A stretch of 64,000 bases of DNA from Schistocerca nitens (Eukaryota > Arthropoda > Insecta > Orthoptera > Acrididae), in the NCBI RefSeq assembly GCF_023898315.1, contig NC_064614.1, positions 498,682,109 to 498,746,108 on the forward strand, written 5' to 3'. How positions within the stretch are numbered: position 1 is the first letter of the stretch; the number at the start of each line of letters is the position of its first letter. The translations under genes and the position numbers were made by a program. The notes under the pieces are model-generated. The model was not told the origin of the DNA. It did not search any database and saw only the letters and a list, made by a program, of their open reading frames with translations. Shown here piece after piece: positions 44,977 through 56,630 of the stretch.

Positions 44977-44990
44977 TTACACAGGGATAA

Positions 44991-46380
44991 CCCTGGATGC
45001 GAAACTATCACGCACCTCCCGTATAAAGAATACATGTTCAAATGCAAAACGTGTTCTTATCAGCACTAGAAATGTCTATGGTAAGAACTGGGGTCTAACT
45101 TCCAGTTGTATGTACTGGACGTACACCACTTCAATAAGACTTATGATAATTTATGGGTCTACAGTATAGCGGAATAAAGTAGAATAGAAGCTGGCTGCTA
45201 AGGAGCTTGGCAAGGTGCTGCAATTGGCCTGCTTAGCCAAACAGGTGGAATAACCAGCATATCCACTACTGGAACGGAAACCATGCTGGGCATGGACGCA
45301 CTACACCTTTGGGTTATAATGCAGGCAGCGGCATGGGCATGTAGATTAGAAACTGGAAATAACTGGACTCCTTTAGGGTATCCACAATCTCATACCAATA
45401 TAGTGAGTGTAGTAAATTTAGGAATAGTCGGTGAAGTGCCAGCGGACCATAAAATAACTTCTAGCTGCTTCAATAAACCTTTCTGTGTAACAACTGGAAG
45501 AAGGGAGCAGTGGAAAAATGAACCACGATACTGTTCAGGAGAGTAGTCTGGTTTACTGATGGGTCGAAAACATATGAAGGTGCTGGGTGCAGCCTAGACT
45601 AGACAGAGCAGTCTTTCTAGGGAAGCTGGTGACAGTACTGCAGGCGGAAATACCCGCTATCAGAATATGCACGGAGAAGAATTTGCATTGGTGCTGGAAG
45701 GATCGTAGCCAAGCAGCTCCGAAATATCTACAAGCCCCTGCAACGAGATCAAAGATCGTTGTAGAATGTCACGAAGCCCTTGAAAGGCTAGGGAAAAGCA
45801 ACAGTATGAACATGCTGTGGGTCCCTGATCACTCAGGAATTATTGGCAGTGAACAAGCTGTTAGACTGGCCAGGGCAGGTGCGACGACTCCGTTTGCTGG
45901 ACCTGAACCTGTTCTAATCCACCAGTAAGGCGTTAGTAAAATCAAAACTATGTAGCTAGATCAGAAGGCAGTTCTTAGAATATTGGACTATGACCCAAAA
46001 AATAAAAACATGATAAGCCAATGATGCTGAAGTCATGTTTCATGAGAAGTCCTCCAACCGTGGGATTAACATGAGACAGACTAAACTCAAGGTAGGGCTC
46101 ATGACAGGCCACAGGAACTTTAAGAAAGTCCTACACGCATTGGGTGTAGAGGAAGACGCCCCTAAGTGTAGACTATGTGGAGAGGATGAAACCACACCAC
46201 ACTAATCTTCCAATGCGAAACTGTGGAGGGCAATAGACACAGAACAGTCGGCTCAGTGGAGCCTGAAGATGTCATGTCTAATGCGGAACTAGAAAAGCGT
46301 CTCCTACTACTTCTTAAGGGCACCAGTTGGCTTTACTGGAACCACAGGGAGCGAGACTGTACAATAAACTCAGTTTCGGT
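44991..46380 (+). pseudogene. Non-LTR retrotransposon RT end, RNase H and zinc finger
   Basis: Resumes with TLDAKLSRTSRIKNTCSNAK, SSCMYWTYTTSIRLMIIYGS and LAAKELGKV, then a degraded AMLGMDALHLWVIMQAAAW-like block. RNase H starts near 45549 (WFTDGSKTYEGAG, the first catalytic Asp), with LERLGKSNSMNMLWVPDHSG and IIGSEQAVRLA near 45780-45870. The end has KLKVGLMTGHRNFKKVLHA and a C-x2-C-x7-H-x4-C finger (CRLCGEDETTPH, frameshifted before the last Cys). This order (RT, RNase H, terminal zinc finger) fits I/LOA-type LINEs. Many stops occur. Confidence 0.78.
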
Positions 46381-47493
46381 GTGAGCAACTCTGAGCTAAG
46401 ACCACTGTTGTTTTTGTGTCCCTGCATTAATCAGATCAAATATAAAATCTAAGCTGGTGGACTTGAGGCCAGTCTCTATGACGTCAGAATGGGCAACTGT
46501 TCCAGTGGTGCAAAATTCAAAAAATCCTAGCTGGCAATCAGGAGGATACAAGTGCATGTGTTCTAGGTTTAGAATCAAAGATGGTGTCCTGAATGTTACA
46601 GGCACAGGCTGTACCGCTACCATGTCACTTGTGCTAAGAGTCCAGTTACCCTAAGTTTAAAATGGACAAAAAATTAAATAATCCTACTGGATTTCCCCAA
46701 GCCAGTCTACTCCAAGTTTAAAATAGTTTCACGTTGCACACTTACAGCTGCGTATGTAATAAGAGACTAAAACTGGAAGCATTATGCATGTTCAAACAAT
46801 TTTCCCGACAACAGTCGCCCACATGATTGTGCTGCTTAAACATTTTTTGCAGGATAGGTTGGAGGAGTTTATTTATTATGGGAGGATCTATTACATTCTA
46901 GTACAGCACCATTGCTGCCGCTGCCTCTGCTGCACTGGAGACGTTCAGGGACTGGTAACAAACAGCGCTGTGTCACTGCATCAAGTCCGGCCACCTCGGT
47001 CACACGTCATGCGTCATGTTCTGCTGGACAGCGGTGGAATAAATTCCATAGTTGCACAGCGTGATAGACTTTCCCCATTCTATTTCAGTCGTACCAAATG
47101 TTCACAAACTTTGTGTTAGGAAGTGTAAATGCTTCTATCCTTTTAGTAAAGTTGCTTGAAATTCAGATATATCTGCCTGTTGTATGTGATAAAATTGAAT
47201 CCAACAACACTTTTAACGTGTCACTTCTTGTGGACAAGATGCGTGTAGAACACATGTAATACACATTTTATGATATGGCAGTTTCATGTTGTAAACAATT
47301 ACGTGACAGATAATGAGCAGAAAGAAAAACAAGTGACTAGAACTTAACAAAGATGATTTATTTGTTCAATACTTTCTTCAAAATAGATTTTTAATTTTGC
47401 AGTTCGACTAATAATATTTTTTTTTCAAAGAGACAGTCCACATGTTGAATCAGTTAATATATTGTTTTTACATTTCGATTAGTAATATGAGGG
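46381..47493. other. Unannotated region after the non-LTR element
   Basis: Contains a 75-codon minus frame (46623-46396) and a 111-codon plus frame (46784-47119) without recognised domains. Part of the region may be an unrecognised repeat. Confidence 0.35.
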
Positions 47494-47508
47494 GCAGTCA
47501 AATGAAAA

Positions 47509-47711
47509 ATGGCTCTGAGCACTATGGGACTCAACTGCTGTGGTCATAAGTCCCCCAGAACTTAGAACTACTTAAACCTAACTAACCTGAGGACAGCACA
47601 CAACACCCAGCCATCACGAGGCAGAGAAAATCCCTGACCCCGCCGGGAATCGAACCCGGGAACCCGGGCGTGGGAAGCGAGAACGCTACCGCACGACCAC
47701 GAGATGCGGGC
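47509..47711 (-). repeat. tRNA-derived SINE (second head type)
   Basis: Antisense copy: the tail tggctctgagcactatggga is at the left, the head gggaatcgaacccgggaacc at the right. The 15-bp duplication gcagtcaaatgaaaa lies at 47494-47508 and 47712-47726. The tail is the same as in the Leu-like-head SINEs, but the tRNA head is different (sense at 54321). Confidence 0.9.
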
Positions 47712-47764
47712 GCAGTCAAATGAAAACGAGACGTTGATAAAGCACTTTTTTCTCTTTTTTTCCC

Positions 47765-50400
47765 TTGAACCAATCCCTTCATCTCAGAGTAGCAATTGCA
47801 ACCTACATCCCCTATTCTTTGCTAGGTGTATTCAAATCTCTGTCTTTCTCTACAGATTTTACCCCCTTTAGTACCAAGGAAGTTATTCCCTGATGTCTTA
47901 AAATATGTCCTATCATCCTGCCCTCCTTCTTGTCAGTGTTTTCCATGTATTCCTTTCCTCACCGATTCTGCAGAAAACCTCCTCATTCCTTATCTTATCA
48001 GTCCACCTAATTTTCAACATTCGTCTGTAGCACCACATCCAAATTCTTTAGTTCTCTTCTGTTCCAGTTTTCAACAGTTCATATTTTAATATCATACAAT
48101 GCTGTACTCCAAACGTACATTCTCAGAAAATTCTTCTTCAAATTAATGGCTTTGTTTGATACTAGTAGACTTCTTTTCACGAAGAAAGCTTTTTTCCCAG
48201 TGCTCGTCTGCTTTTGATGTCTTCCTTGCTCCGTCCATCATGGCTCATTTTACTGCCTAGGTAGTAAAATCCTTAACTTCCTCTGCTTCGTGATCCCCAT
48301 ACTGATGTTAAGTTTCTCGCTATTACCATTTTTGCTACTTCTTCTTACTTTCGCCTTTCTTTGATTTAATCTCAATCCATACTCTGTACTCATTGGACTG
48401 TTTATTCTGCCCAACAGATCGTTCAATTCGTCCTCACTTTCACACTGAGGTTAGACATGTAATCAGCGAATCTTCTTTCATATTGTAATCCCTCTCGCAA
48501 ACCTTTATTTCCGTCATTGCTTTTTCGATGTATAATTGAACAGTAAAGGTAAAAGATTACGTCCCTGTTTCACACCCTTGTAATTTGAGCCCCTCGTTCT
48601 TGCTCTACCCGGATTATTGTTCCCTCTTTGTTCTTGAACATACTGTGTATTATCCGTCTTCCCTATAGCTTACCCCCATTTTTCTCAGAATTTCGAACAT
48701 TTTGCATACTTTTACACTGTCGAACGCTCCTTCCAGGTCCTATGAACGTATCTAGATTTTTCTTCAATCTTACTTTCACTATCATCCGCAACGTCAGAAC
48801 TGCCTCTCTGGTGCCCTTTCCTTTCCTAAAGTCAAACTGATCGACGTCTAACAAAGCCTTAATTTTCTTTTTCATTTTCCTCAGTATTATTCTCGTCAAC
48901 CACTTGGATGCATGAACTGTTCGGTTGACTATGCGATAATTCTTGCATTTGTCGGCTGTTACCACCTTCGGAATTGTGCAGATTATGTTTTTCCGAAAGC
49001 CTGATGGTCTGATGATGCATAATTAGTCTCATATATTCTACATACCAATGCGAATACTCATTTTGTTTCCACTTCTTCCAATTATTTTTGAAATTCTGAT
49101 GGGTGTTGTCTTATTAAGTTCTTTTAAATTCTGACTCGATAATTGGATCCCCTGTCTTTCTATAACGGCCTGTTCCTTCTTTTTTCACGTCATCAGACAA
49201 GTCTTCTCCTTATAGAGGCCTTCAATGTTCTCTTTCCACGTATCCGCTCTCTCCTCTGCATTTAACAGTGGAATTCCCATTGCACTTTTAATCCTATCGC
49301 CCTTACTTTTAGGTTCACCAAAGATTGTTTTGACTTTTCTGTTTGTTGAGTCAGTCTCTCCGACAATAATTTCTTTTTCGATTTTTTCACATTTTTCATG
49401 TAGCCATTTCGTCTTAGCTTTCGTGCACTTCTTATTTATTTCATTCCTAAGTGACTTGTATTTGTGTATTCCTGGATTTTTCCTGAACATTTTTGTACTA
49501 CCTTCTTTCAGCCATCAATTGAAGTATTTCTTCTGTTGCCCATAGTTTCTTAGCAGTTACTTCCCTTGTACCTATGTTTTTCTTTCCAGCATCTGCGAGT
49601 CTCGTTGTCAGATGTCCATTCCTCTTCAAGATAACTGCCTTCTGAGCTATTCATTATCACAGTATTTATAGCCTCAGAGAACTTCAAGCGTATGTCTTTA
49701 TTGCTTAGTACTTCCGTACCCCACTTCTTTGTGCACTGATTCTTCCTGAGAAGTCTCTTAAACTTCACCCTATTCTTCATTATTACTAAATAGTGATCTG
49801 GCTATATATCTGCTGCAGGGTATGCCTTTCAATCCAGTACCTGATTTCAGTACCTCTGCCTGACCATGATGTAATCTAAATGGAATCTTTCCAGTAGCTC
49901 ATGGTTTTTTCCAAGTATACCTCCTCTTCTTGTCATTCTTGAACAGAGTATTTGCTATTACAGTTCAATTTATTGCAGAACGCATTTAGTCTTTCTCCTT
50001 CCCCCATTGCTACTACCATGTCCATATGCTTCTATAACCCTTTCGTCTGCTTCTTCTCCTACAACAGCATTCCAATCCCCCATAATTATTAGATTTTCAT
50101 TTCCCTTTACATCACTGAATCAGTCGTTTAATATTCTCATACACCTTCTCTACCGTTTTATCTTCTGCTTGGGACATTGGAGTCTACACTAAACTATTGT
50201 TGTCAGTGTTGAATTGCTGTCGATTACGGTGAGAACGACCCCATCGCTGAACTGTTTACAGTAACTAAGTCCGTGTCCTAGCTGCCTATTCATAACGAAT
50301 CCTGCTCCTATTAGACGATTTTTTGCTGTTATTGATATAGCTCTATACTCGTCTGACCAGAAAATGCTTGTGTTATTTCAATTTCACTTCACTGACGCAG
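47765..50400 (-). mobile_element. Old degraded RTE-like LINE
   Basis: Minus-strand remnant of a LINE related to, but clearly diverged from, copies 1 and 2. Readable parts: endonuclease near 50150-49900 (MGDWNAVVG-like, then a TWKK region), KFKRLLRKNQCTKKWGTEVL (49780-49550), KYKSLRNEINKKCTKAKTKW (49490-49185), and RT pieces CKNYRIVNRTVHASKWLTRI and DQFDFRKGKGTREAVLTLRM (48965-48663). It has frameshifts throughout, and the catalytic FADD box is lost or scrambled. The ends are uncertain. Confidence 0.7.
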
Positions 50401-51007
50401 GGAGGAGTGTGTATAGAAGTGCCCTCTATTGGGAATCAGGAAAGAACAGCTTAGATATTCACCGTTGCACTGTTTGTCCGTTAGACATGCCTGAGGTGAT
50501 ATCAGCAAGTCCTGTGTGTGTCTGACTGCACTATGGAGGACGAGCAAAAGGATTAGCGAGGTGTAGGGTGGTTTATGACTGTGGATGGAGTGTCAGGAAG
50601 TGGAATTCACGTCCAAATGTCTGATGTGTACGTTGAATGCAGTATGTCATGTGCGAGTGTTCTTGTGTTGAATAAACGATTCTGAGAGGGTTAGATGTTA
50701 CTGGAAGGCGGTAGTCAGCCAGGACATGCTCACTATGTCATTATCTCTTCAATCATTGCTGTGATGGATGCTGCCAGCAGGAATGACCGACAGTGGTGGT
50801 GGAAGACACATAGCTCAAGTTGAGCACCAGTCACTATACTGCTCATGCAATCACAACAGAGAATTTGAAGTTCCAGAAAATCTGTGTGCAGTGGGTTGTC
50901 CACTTCCTGACAGAGGAGCGGGAGCTGTAAAGAATGTCGACATCAGTAGAGGAACAATGGGAGAATGAGCTCAAATGCTGACACAGCATCCATCAGCACT
51001 TTTTTGG
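50401..51007. other. Unannotated DNA
   Basis: Only short frames (66 codons at 50768). No motif recognised. Confidence 0.4.
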
Positions 51008-51178
51008 CCCCCTCCTGCCAGAGGTTCAAGTCCTCCCTTGGGCATGGGTGTGTGTGTGTATGTTGTTCTTAACATAGGTTAGTTTAAGTTAGTTTAAGTA
51101 ATGTGTAAGTCTAGCGACTGATGACCTGAGCAGTTTGGTCCCTTAGGAATTCACAAACATTTGAACATTTGAACTTTT
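51008..51178 (+). repeat. SINE-like repeat, third tail type
   Basis: The sequence 'gccagaggttcaagtcctcc' (B-box-like) is followed by gggcatgggtgtgtgtgtgt, gttagtttaagtaatgtgta, gactgatgacctgagcagtt and a final acatttgaacatttgaac. The design parallels the other tRNA-derived SINEs but the tail differs. The 5' end is truncated or diverged, and no target duplication is clear. Confidence 0.65.
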
Positions 51179-52454
51179 TTGGCTAACTTCATATAAAACT
51201 TTATGGAAGATCACAGTCAACATGTGGTAAGGTCAGTCAAGGGAGGGAGGAGAGGGGACGGAGAGGTGATGTGGGAGGTCAGCTGATGTAAATTGATCTC
51301 CCTTCCACCCCCATATTTCTCTCATCCAATAGAAACCATTCAGGTTCTGTGTTCTGTTGTGAGAGGATCCTGTAATCTATTTAAGTAACAAATTATTATT
51401 TAAAAAGATTTTCTGATTCATAAGAGGGGTGTTGTGAGACCTGCACCATGTGCAACACCTGTGTTGGCACAGACACTGACTTTAACGTTGACACCACACC
51501 TACGCTACATGCCGCTGGCACTTGAGTTTTGCAAGTCCACTGATGGAGTCTGTCATGTCACAATTGCTTGACCTTGCCAGACACACACATGTTGGGATTT
51601 TTCTGCTAACATTGTAATGTGCAGCAGCTTTTTGACCCACCAATGGCACACGATTTTGCGGTCACACCAAGATGAGGTTCTGTGCTTAATGCTGCCAGCA
51701 CATGGTGCATGACAGTCGCCATATGCAGAGAGAGAAACAGTAAAAAAAACTTATCCTGGTAACTGAGATGTGTAACTAAAAAATTAAACTTGTACATATT
51801 TTAATTACATTGCTTGCAACCCACGGAGCATAATTCCTATAATGCACAGTACTTACATTATTGGCATTGGAATAACCTAGTCCAAAAATTACCTTAAGCA
51901 CGGTCCCGATGGACCACTTCTGGCCTGTAGATGGGGTGGTTCTTAGAACCTACTCCTGTTTCACAATATCCATATAACCAAGATATATTGCGAATGATTA
52001 ACACCTCTGGCCCTGCCACGAGATGTAGATAGATAATAAAGCCATAATTTCCCTTTAACAACATGTTATTAACGGCTATTGATAAGTCACCCATCCAGTC
52101 ATGTGAGAACTATCGAAGACTGGCCTTGTCACAGCAAAATAATGTTGTGTATGGTCAGTTACAACTTACACAGCAGTACCTGTGAACATGCCAGGGTCAT
52201 GAGTTTCATCCAGTGGTTGTATTCGAAAATACACGATATAGTGACGTTGATGTAACATTATCCCTAGATGATGGGATCGTTTATGTAATGTGCTGGTTAG
52301 AGAAAACACGTTTTACCGACATCTAATCCATATGGGCAGCAATCGTCCTATCTTCCGGTAGCAGCAATGTAGAGAGATAGAGAAAAAAATAGCTCGAAAT
52401 ATAAACTGTCCAATTATCCCAGTTATGTGTATTAAGTAACATGTGTGCGACTGT
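51179..52454. other. Unannotated DNA
   Basis: No supported features. Frames are under 70 codons. Confidence 0.4.
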
Positions 52455-52455
52455 A

Positions 52456-52478
52456 TGTGTATGTGTGTGTGTGTGTGT
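52456..52478. repeat. (TG)n microsatellite
   Basis: tatgtgtgtgtgtgtgtg run; low complexity. Confidence 0.9.
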
Positions 52479-52557
52479 TTGTACATGTATTGTGACTACA
52501 CGCAAGGGACATGGTAGCAGGACGCCAATTTTCTCTTTTCTTTCCACAGTTTAAAGA

Positions 52558-52560
<3 letters not shown>

Positions 52561-52609
<49 letters not shown>
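52561..52609. repeat. (TA)n microsatellite
   Basis: About 24 AT units. The Ile/Tyr-rich minus-strand frame across it is an artefact. Confidence 0.95.
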
Positions 52610-52614
<5 letters not shown>

Positions 52615-52792
52615 CTGGTTATATACACGACAGTGAAAATAATTTCATCATTCATTCGCTGTTTGTACATGTGCTCAGTTGACGAGGCACTTGTCTTGAA
52701 TAGGGAGGACTTTAACATGTGTATTTCGTGCAAGCGGCCATCAGAGGAATGTATTCACAATCCTCTTCATCAAGATTGGAAAGAGCATATGA

Positions 52793-52873
52793 CAGTTTAT
52801 TCGGATTACCCAGCAATCAAGAGATGGAAAGACTCGATAATGAGAGTTTATTCGAGTTACCCAGCAATCATGA
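52793..52873 (+). repeat. 51-bp tandem duplication (partial second unit)
   Basis: agtttattcggattacccag at 52793 recurs as agtttattcgagttacccag at about 52844, both followed by caatca(a/t)gag. The surrounding 85-88-codon plus-strand frames (52633-52890, 52719-52985) translate the repeat as SDYPAIKRW / SSYPAIMRE. No family is recognised, so coding is uncertain. Confidence 0.6.
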
Positions 52874-52985
52874 GGGAGACACACCTCTGAGTCAGAAATC
52901 AGGCCATGGAGTGGTAAACTGTTCCCAACATCAGCGCTTTTTTCTGAAGATGATAAATTACTGCACTCGATGTATGGTTTACTGA

Positions 52986-54308
52986 TAATAAATGAGACTA
53001 TAGGGGCTGAATCGAGAATATTCCACGATGTGTCACAACAAATTCCGCACTTTTTCAGTCGAAATCGGCGGAGAAAAAAAATTGTTGCATTACTTATTGA
53101 ACACGTATTTATTACGTATTTTAGCGCAATGATCTCGGTTATGCGACTTTTTTCTTTAATGTTCGCTGGTAGAAATTTTTCAGCGGACGTAGAACGGAGT
53201 GTTGTTTAATCAGGTGCTTCGACAGTTAATTTTTCCTTCGTAATACTGAAGCTGGCGGAAGACGTGTAAGGCCATAGCCAACAGGTCGGCTCCCGACACA
53301 TCGCTCATTTATGCTGATTTAGCGTGTGCTCTGTCTCCCTCGCTCCAGCGCTGGAGTCGTGTTCGCCACGTTCCATCATCAGGACCTGCTTCTAGGAATC
53401 CTTAATTCGCGATATATGAATGTCGAGTAGATTTGGAGGGATGCCTGGAAGATTCAACATACTATCAATCTGTTAAAACTTCATATGCCACACAACAATA
53501 CTCCTTCCGTATTGTCTCGTGATAGCACAGAACACACTGCGCTATTTTTACTACGACGACGGTTATAATGCTCCCTGTCTGTAAACAATCTTGGTGATTT
53601 ATTCTTCCATTTGTCACAAATTTGTAAAATAAATATTGTCTGATGATTATGGCTTCGGTGAGTTGACAACTGTTGTTTTGGAAATATAATTACGTTACTT
53701 CAACCGTGTTCTGTCTCAGGTAGTGACGATGTACCTTACATATACTCACAGCACACACTATGTTTGTTTCGTGAAAGTCGGTGCACACCAGAGTATTCCT
53801 CTTTCTATATGTCTTAACTGTTTTTGCATAGTGTAGTGAACCCACGATCTGAGGAACAGGTCCGATGATACAAATCCTCGCTTTCAGACTTCTTCTACAG
53901 ATAGTGTTTCATAGTGGTCCTACAGTGTGGTTGTAATTAAGCTTTCGATACTAGTGTAGACGGAGAACTGTTTAAAATATGAGCAAAAAAATTTATAGGA
54001 ATGTTGTTCAGACTGTTTATCAATCGGTACGATGAAATACATGCACACACTCGACATGGGTCTGGACAATGTGAGCATGGCTTAGTAACATTGAGGGGAA
54101 GAGTATTTTCACGGAATAAGGCAGCAATCTGCATTGGGCCATCACATAGACGATCCCATTCATCTAGGGATAATATTACTTAACATATCGCGGATTTTCA
54201 AACACAACCACTGGATGAAACTCACAACACTGAAGCGTTTACAGGCACACTTGTTTTGAGTTTAAATGACTGTACGCGCATGATTTATGATGACGACTAG
54301 AAACTTGT
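52986..54308. other. Unannotated DNA
   Basis: No recognised gene or repeat. Short frames only. Confidence 0.4.
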
Positions 54309-54320
54309 AACTCTCCTACC

Positions 54321-54536
54321 GTCCGCATCTCGTGGTCGTGCGGTAGCGTTCTCGCTTCCCACGCCCGGGTTCCCGGGTTCGATTCCCGGCGGGGTCAGGG
54401 ATTTTCTCTGCCTCGTGATGACTGGGAGTTGTGTGATGTCCTTAGGTTAGTTAGGTTTAAGTAGTTCTAAGTTCTAGGGGACTGATGACCATAGATGTTA
54501 AGTCCCATAGTGCTCAGAGCCATTTGAACTCTCCTA
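54321..54536 (+). repeat. tRNA-derived SINE (second head type)
   Basis: Sense copy of 216 bp. The head is gtccgcatctcgtggtcgtg with an A-box-like tggtcgtgcggtagcg and gggttcgattcccggcgggg as the B box. The shared tail runs gtgatgtccttaggttagtt ... gtgctcagagccatttg. The 12-bp duplication aactctcctacc is at 54309-54320 and 54537-54548. Confidence 0.9.
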
Positions 54537-54548
54537 CCTCTCCGGCTA

Positions 54549-56160
54549 ATAGGCGTTTCTATATGTCCGTGTACCTAAAGTGCCATATCTGTGGGTAAAC
54601 CGAAGAATAATGCAAAACCGAGAGAAGTAGGTGAAGTTATAACCGAATCGCCACTGCTGAGTACTTTAGCAAGGATGATTAGAAACAAAGCTCGGTTAAC
54701 TTTATATGCTTTTATTACGTAAAGTAATTTTTAATTAACAGTAGTTAGTGGAAAATTTGGAAAAGAGGTTTTCAAAATTTTCATTAATGAAAAGAACCAA
54801 CGGTCGCCAGTTCCTCACCGGAACAAGAATACTTAAACTGAAACTGAACTGTACACTCGTAAGCAATCTTACGTAAGAATAGTCATAACGCCATAACGTA
54901 GGAACAGTACCTAACGCACACTTTCAAGTACTTCATACCACACATGTCACAGTAGTCAATTAGTAATCCAATGGCAAACACACACAACATATTATACTAA
55001 TTTTCAAAGGTCAGTTAAAGTAAGATTGTTCACTGTCTGTGGACAGAAACTTTTTGTTACGTTACTCACCTTAATACTGACTGTCGCAATTGCAGCAAGC
55101 AGAAAGATTGTTTGAATTTACTTATTGGTGAGGACTGTCATTTACCTACTGATATTTCTTTGTAATGAAAGTTATAAATTATGCCACAAGCTGAAATTAG
55201 AATTATGCTTTGTAAATGAAATCCAGTGTCCAAGTTACGTAATGTTTTACTACGAATTTTTTGTTATTAAAGTTACTCTATTTTTAGCAAATGAATTAGT
55301 ATTGGCTTTTGCATCATTCTATAACATTATTCATACTACAGCCAAAGATTTCATTACTACGTAATTGTCCAAAAGTTGTAAAAATTGTTTTGATAATCTA
55401 ATAAATTAATGTTCATTTTCTGCTTACCTCGGTTCATACAAAGGGATAGGATGGATACTACTTGGATGAAGACATAGGAAAATTATTTACGTGGCAATAT
55501 GTATGAAAACAATGTTATTTAAGCAATAAAATTCCAACTACGCTGGTCAACCTATTACACTTTTAGTTATAAAAAGTCTAGATCTTACTTCACTTTATGA
55601 TACCGTTTGTTTGTCGATTGGCTTCATTCAGCTGTAAAATAGGGCACCGGTTGATCTTCTTGCCATACCATAGCCAATAACAAGGGCCCACAGTACTCTT
55701 GATGTTGTATGAATTAGGCCCTAATCTTGCTACATTTGTACTGTGCCATAGCTTCCCCATATTAAACATCCGCCAAACCAACGATTTCAGTTTTCACTGC
55801 TCCGTACTTCGGAAACACACTTCTGCATGGCCACACTGGCGAATACACACAACCAACGACATCAACAGTCTCCTCGCGACTCCGAACTGCTACTTTTTTG
55901 GCGCGCTTGCACGCCCAGCGATAATGCATTTACAATTTATTACACTCTTTGACAATATCTTTTCCCTGACTAGGCCAGCGTGTCTACTTACAAAATGTTA
56001 ACATTCCATGCGTAATCTCTTTCTTTAATAACAAATAGCATTTGTAACATATTTACAAGAATAATATTCAGCACAACTAATAAGAACAAATTTCACAAAA
56101 CACGTAGAAAATGTATTATCATCCACAGAGTTGTGGTGTTATAAAGTGCCATTTTTTGCT
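54549..56160. other. Unannotated DNA downstream of gypsy-2
   Basis: AT-rich. A protein-like minus frame at 55781-55590 (VWRMFNMGKLWHSTNVA...) has no family that I recognise. In gypsy-2 sense this lies beyond the integrase C-terminus, where an env gene or the 3' LTR would be expected, but I could not identify either. Confidence 0.4.
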
Positions 56161-56169
56161 AAGCTTTTT

Positions 56170-56630
56170 TTGTTTGATAGATTGAGGATGTGTGTTCAAC
56201 AGCACCTCATGTCCAGTGTGAAAAGTAGTTGTGCGACTTATTCTTTTATCACGCTCTTTTTTTTTAACTTGTCCCTTTGCTTCCAGGGCTATTAAGGATT
56301 GTCTACACTTTTCTTATAACAATATCTCTTTCTCAAAAAAATTAGGTAATGCCTTAACCCAAAGGTCTATTTTATACTTCAAGTCCATTATTTCGATTGG
56401 TGTAAACTCGTTGATGAGCAAGGCAAATCATTTATTATTTGCTGAAGGGGCATCAGGTCTTTAATCCACTAAGAGTGTGTGTGTGTGTGTTGTATACGTT
56501 CTGTTAAACCTGTTAAAATCACAGAATACCAGTTTTATTGGACTGGCCTCCTCGAGATGAAATTCGGATACATAAATATGTTTTATGTTTTGTGACATGA
56601 CAAATTCTTTCCACTTCGCACTTGTGAAGT
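56170..56630 (-). pseudogene. Gypsy-2 integrase, second part
   Basis: After the solo LTR the integrase continues: NFTSAKWKEFVMSQNIKHIY, HLEEASPIKLVFCDFNRFNR (the region of the third catalytic Glu; the expected 'NPIERV' reads SPIKLV here), TYTTHTHTLLVD, then MDLKYKIDLW and a C-terminal segment with HEVLLNTHPQSIKQKKLSKK in another frame. The catalytic Glu appears lost. A TG-repeat at 56471-56490 encodes the Thr-His run. Confidence 0.7.

Larger units (their letters stand above)
42895..44982. mobile_element. 2.09-kb insertion of unknown type, 8-bp TSD
   Basis: Flanked by agggataa (42887-42894 and 44983-44990) and bounded by exact restoration of the RT reading frame. The ends (ttcctcctctctttcttaaa ... 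gacatattac) show no terminal inverted repeat, no poly-A tail and no TG/CA ends that I can see. An 8-bp duplication is typical of hAT and P-type DNA transposons, but no transposase is visible. It contains a (TA)n tract and two modest frames, 43036-43281 plus and about 44976-44646 minus. Confidence 0.75.
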
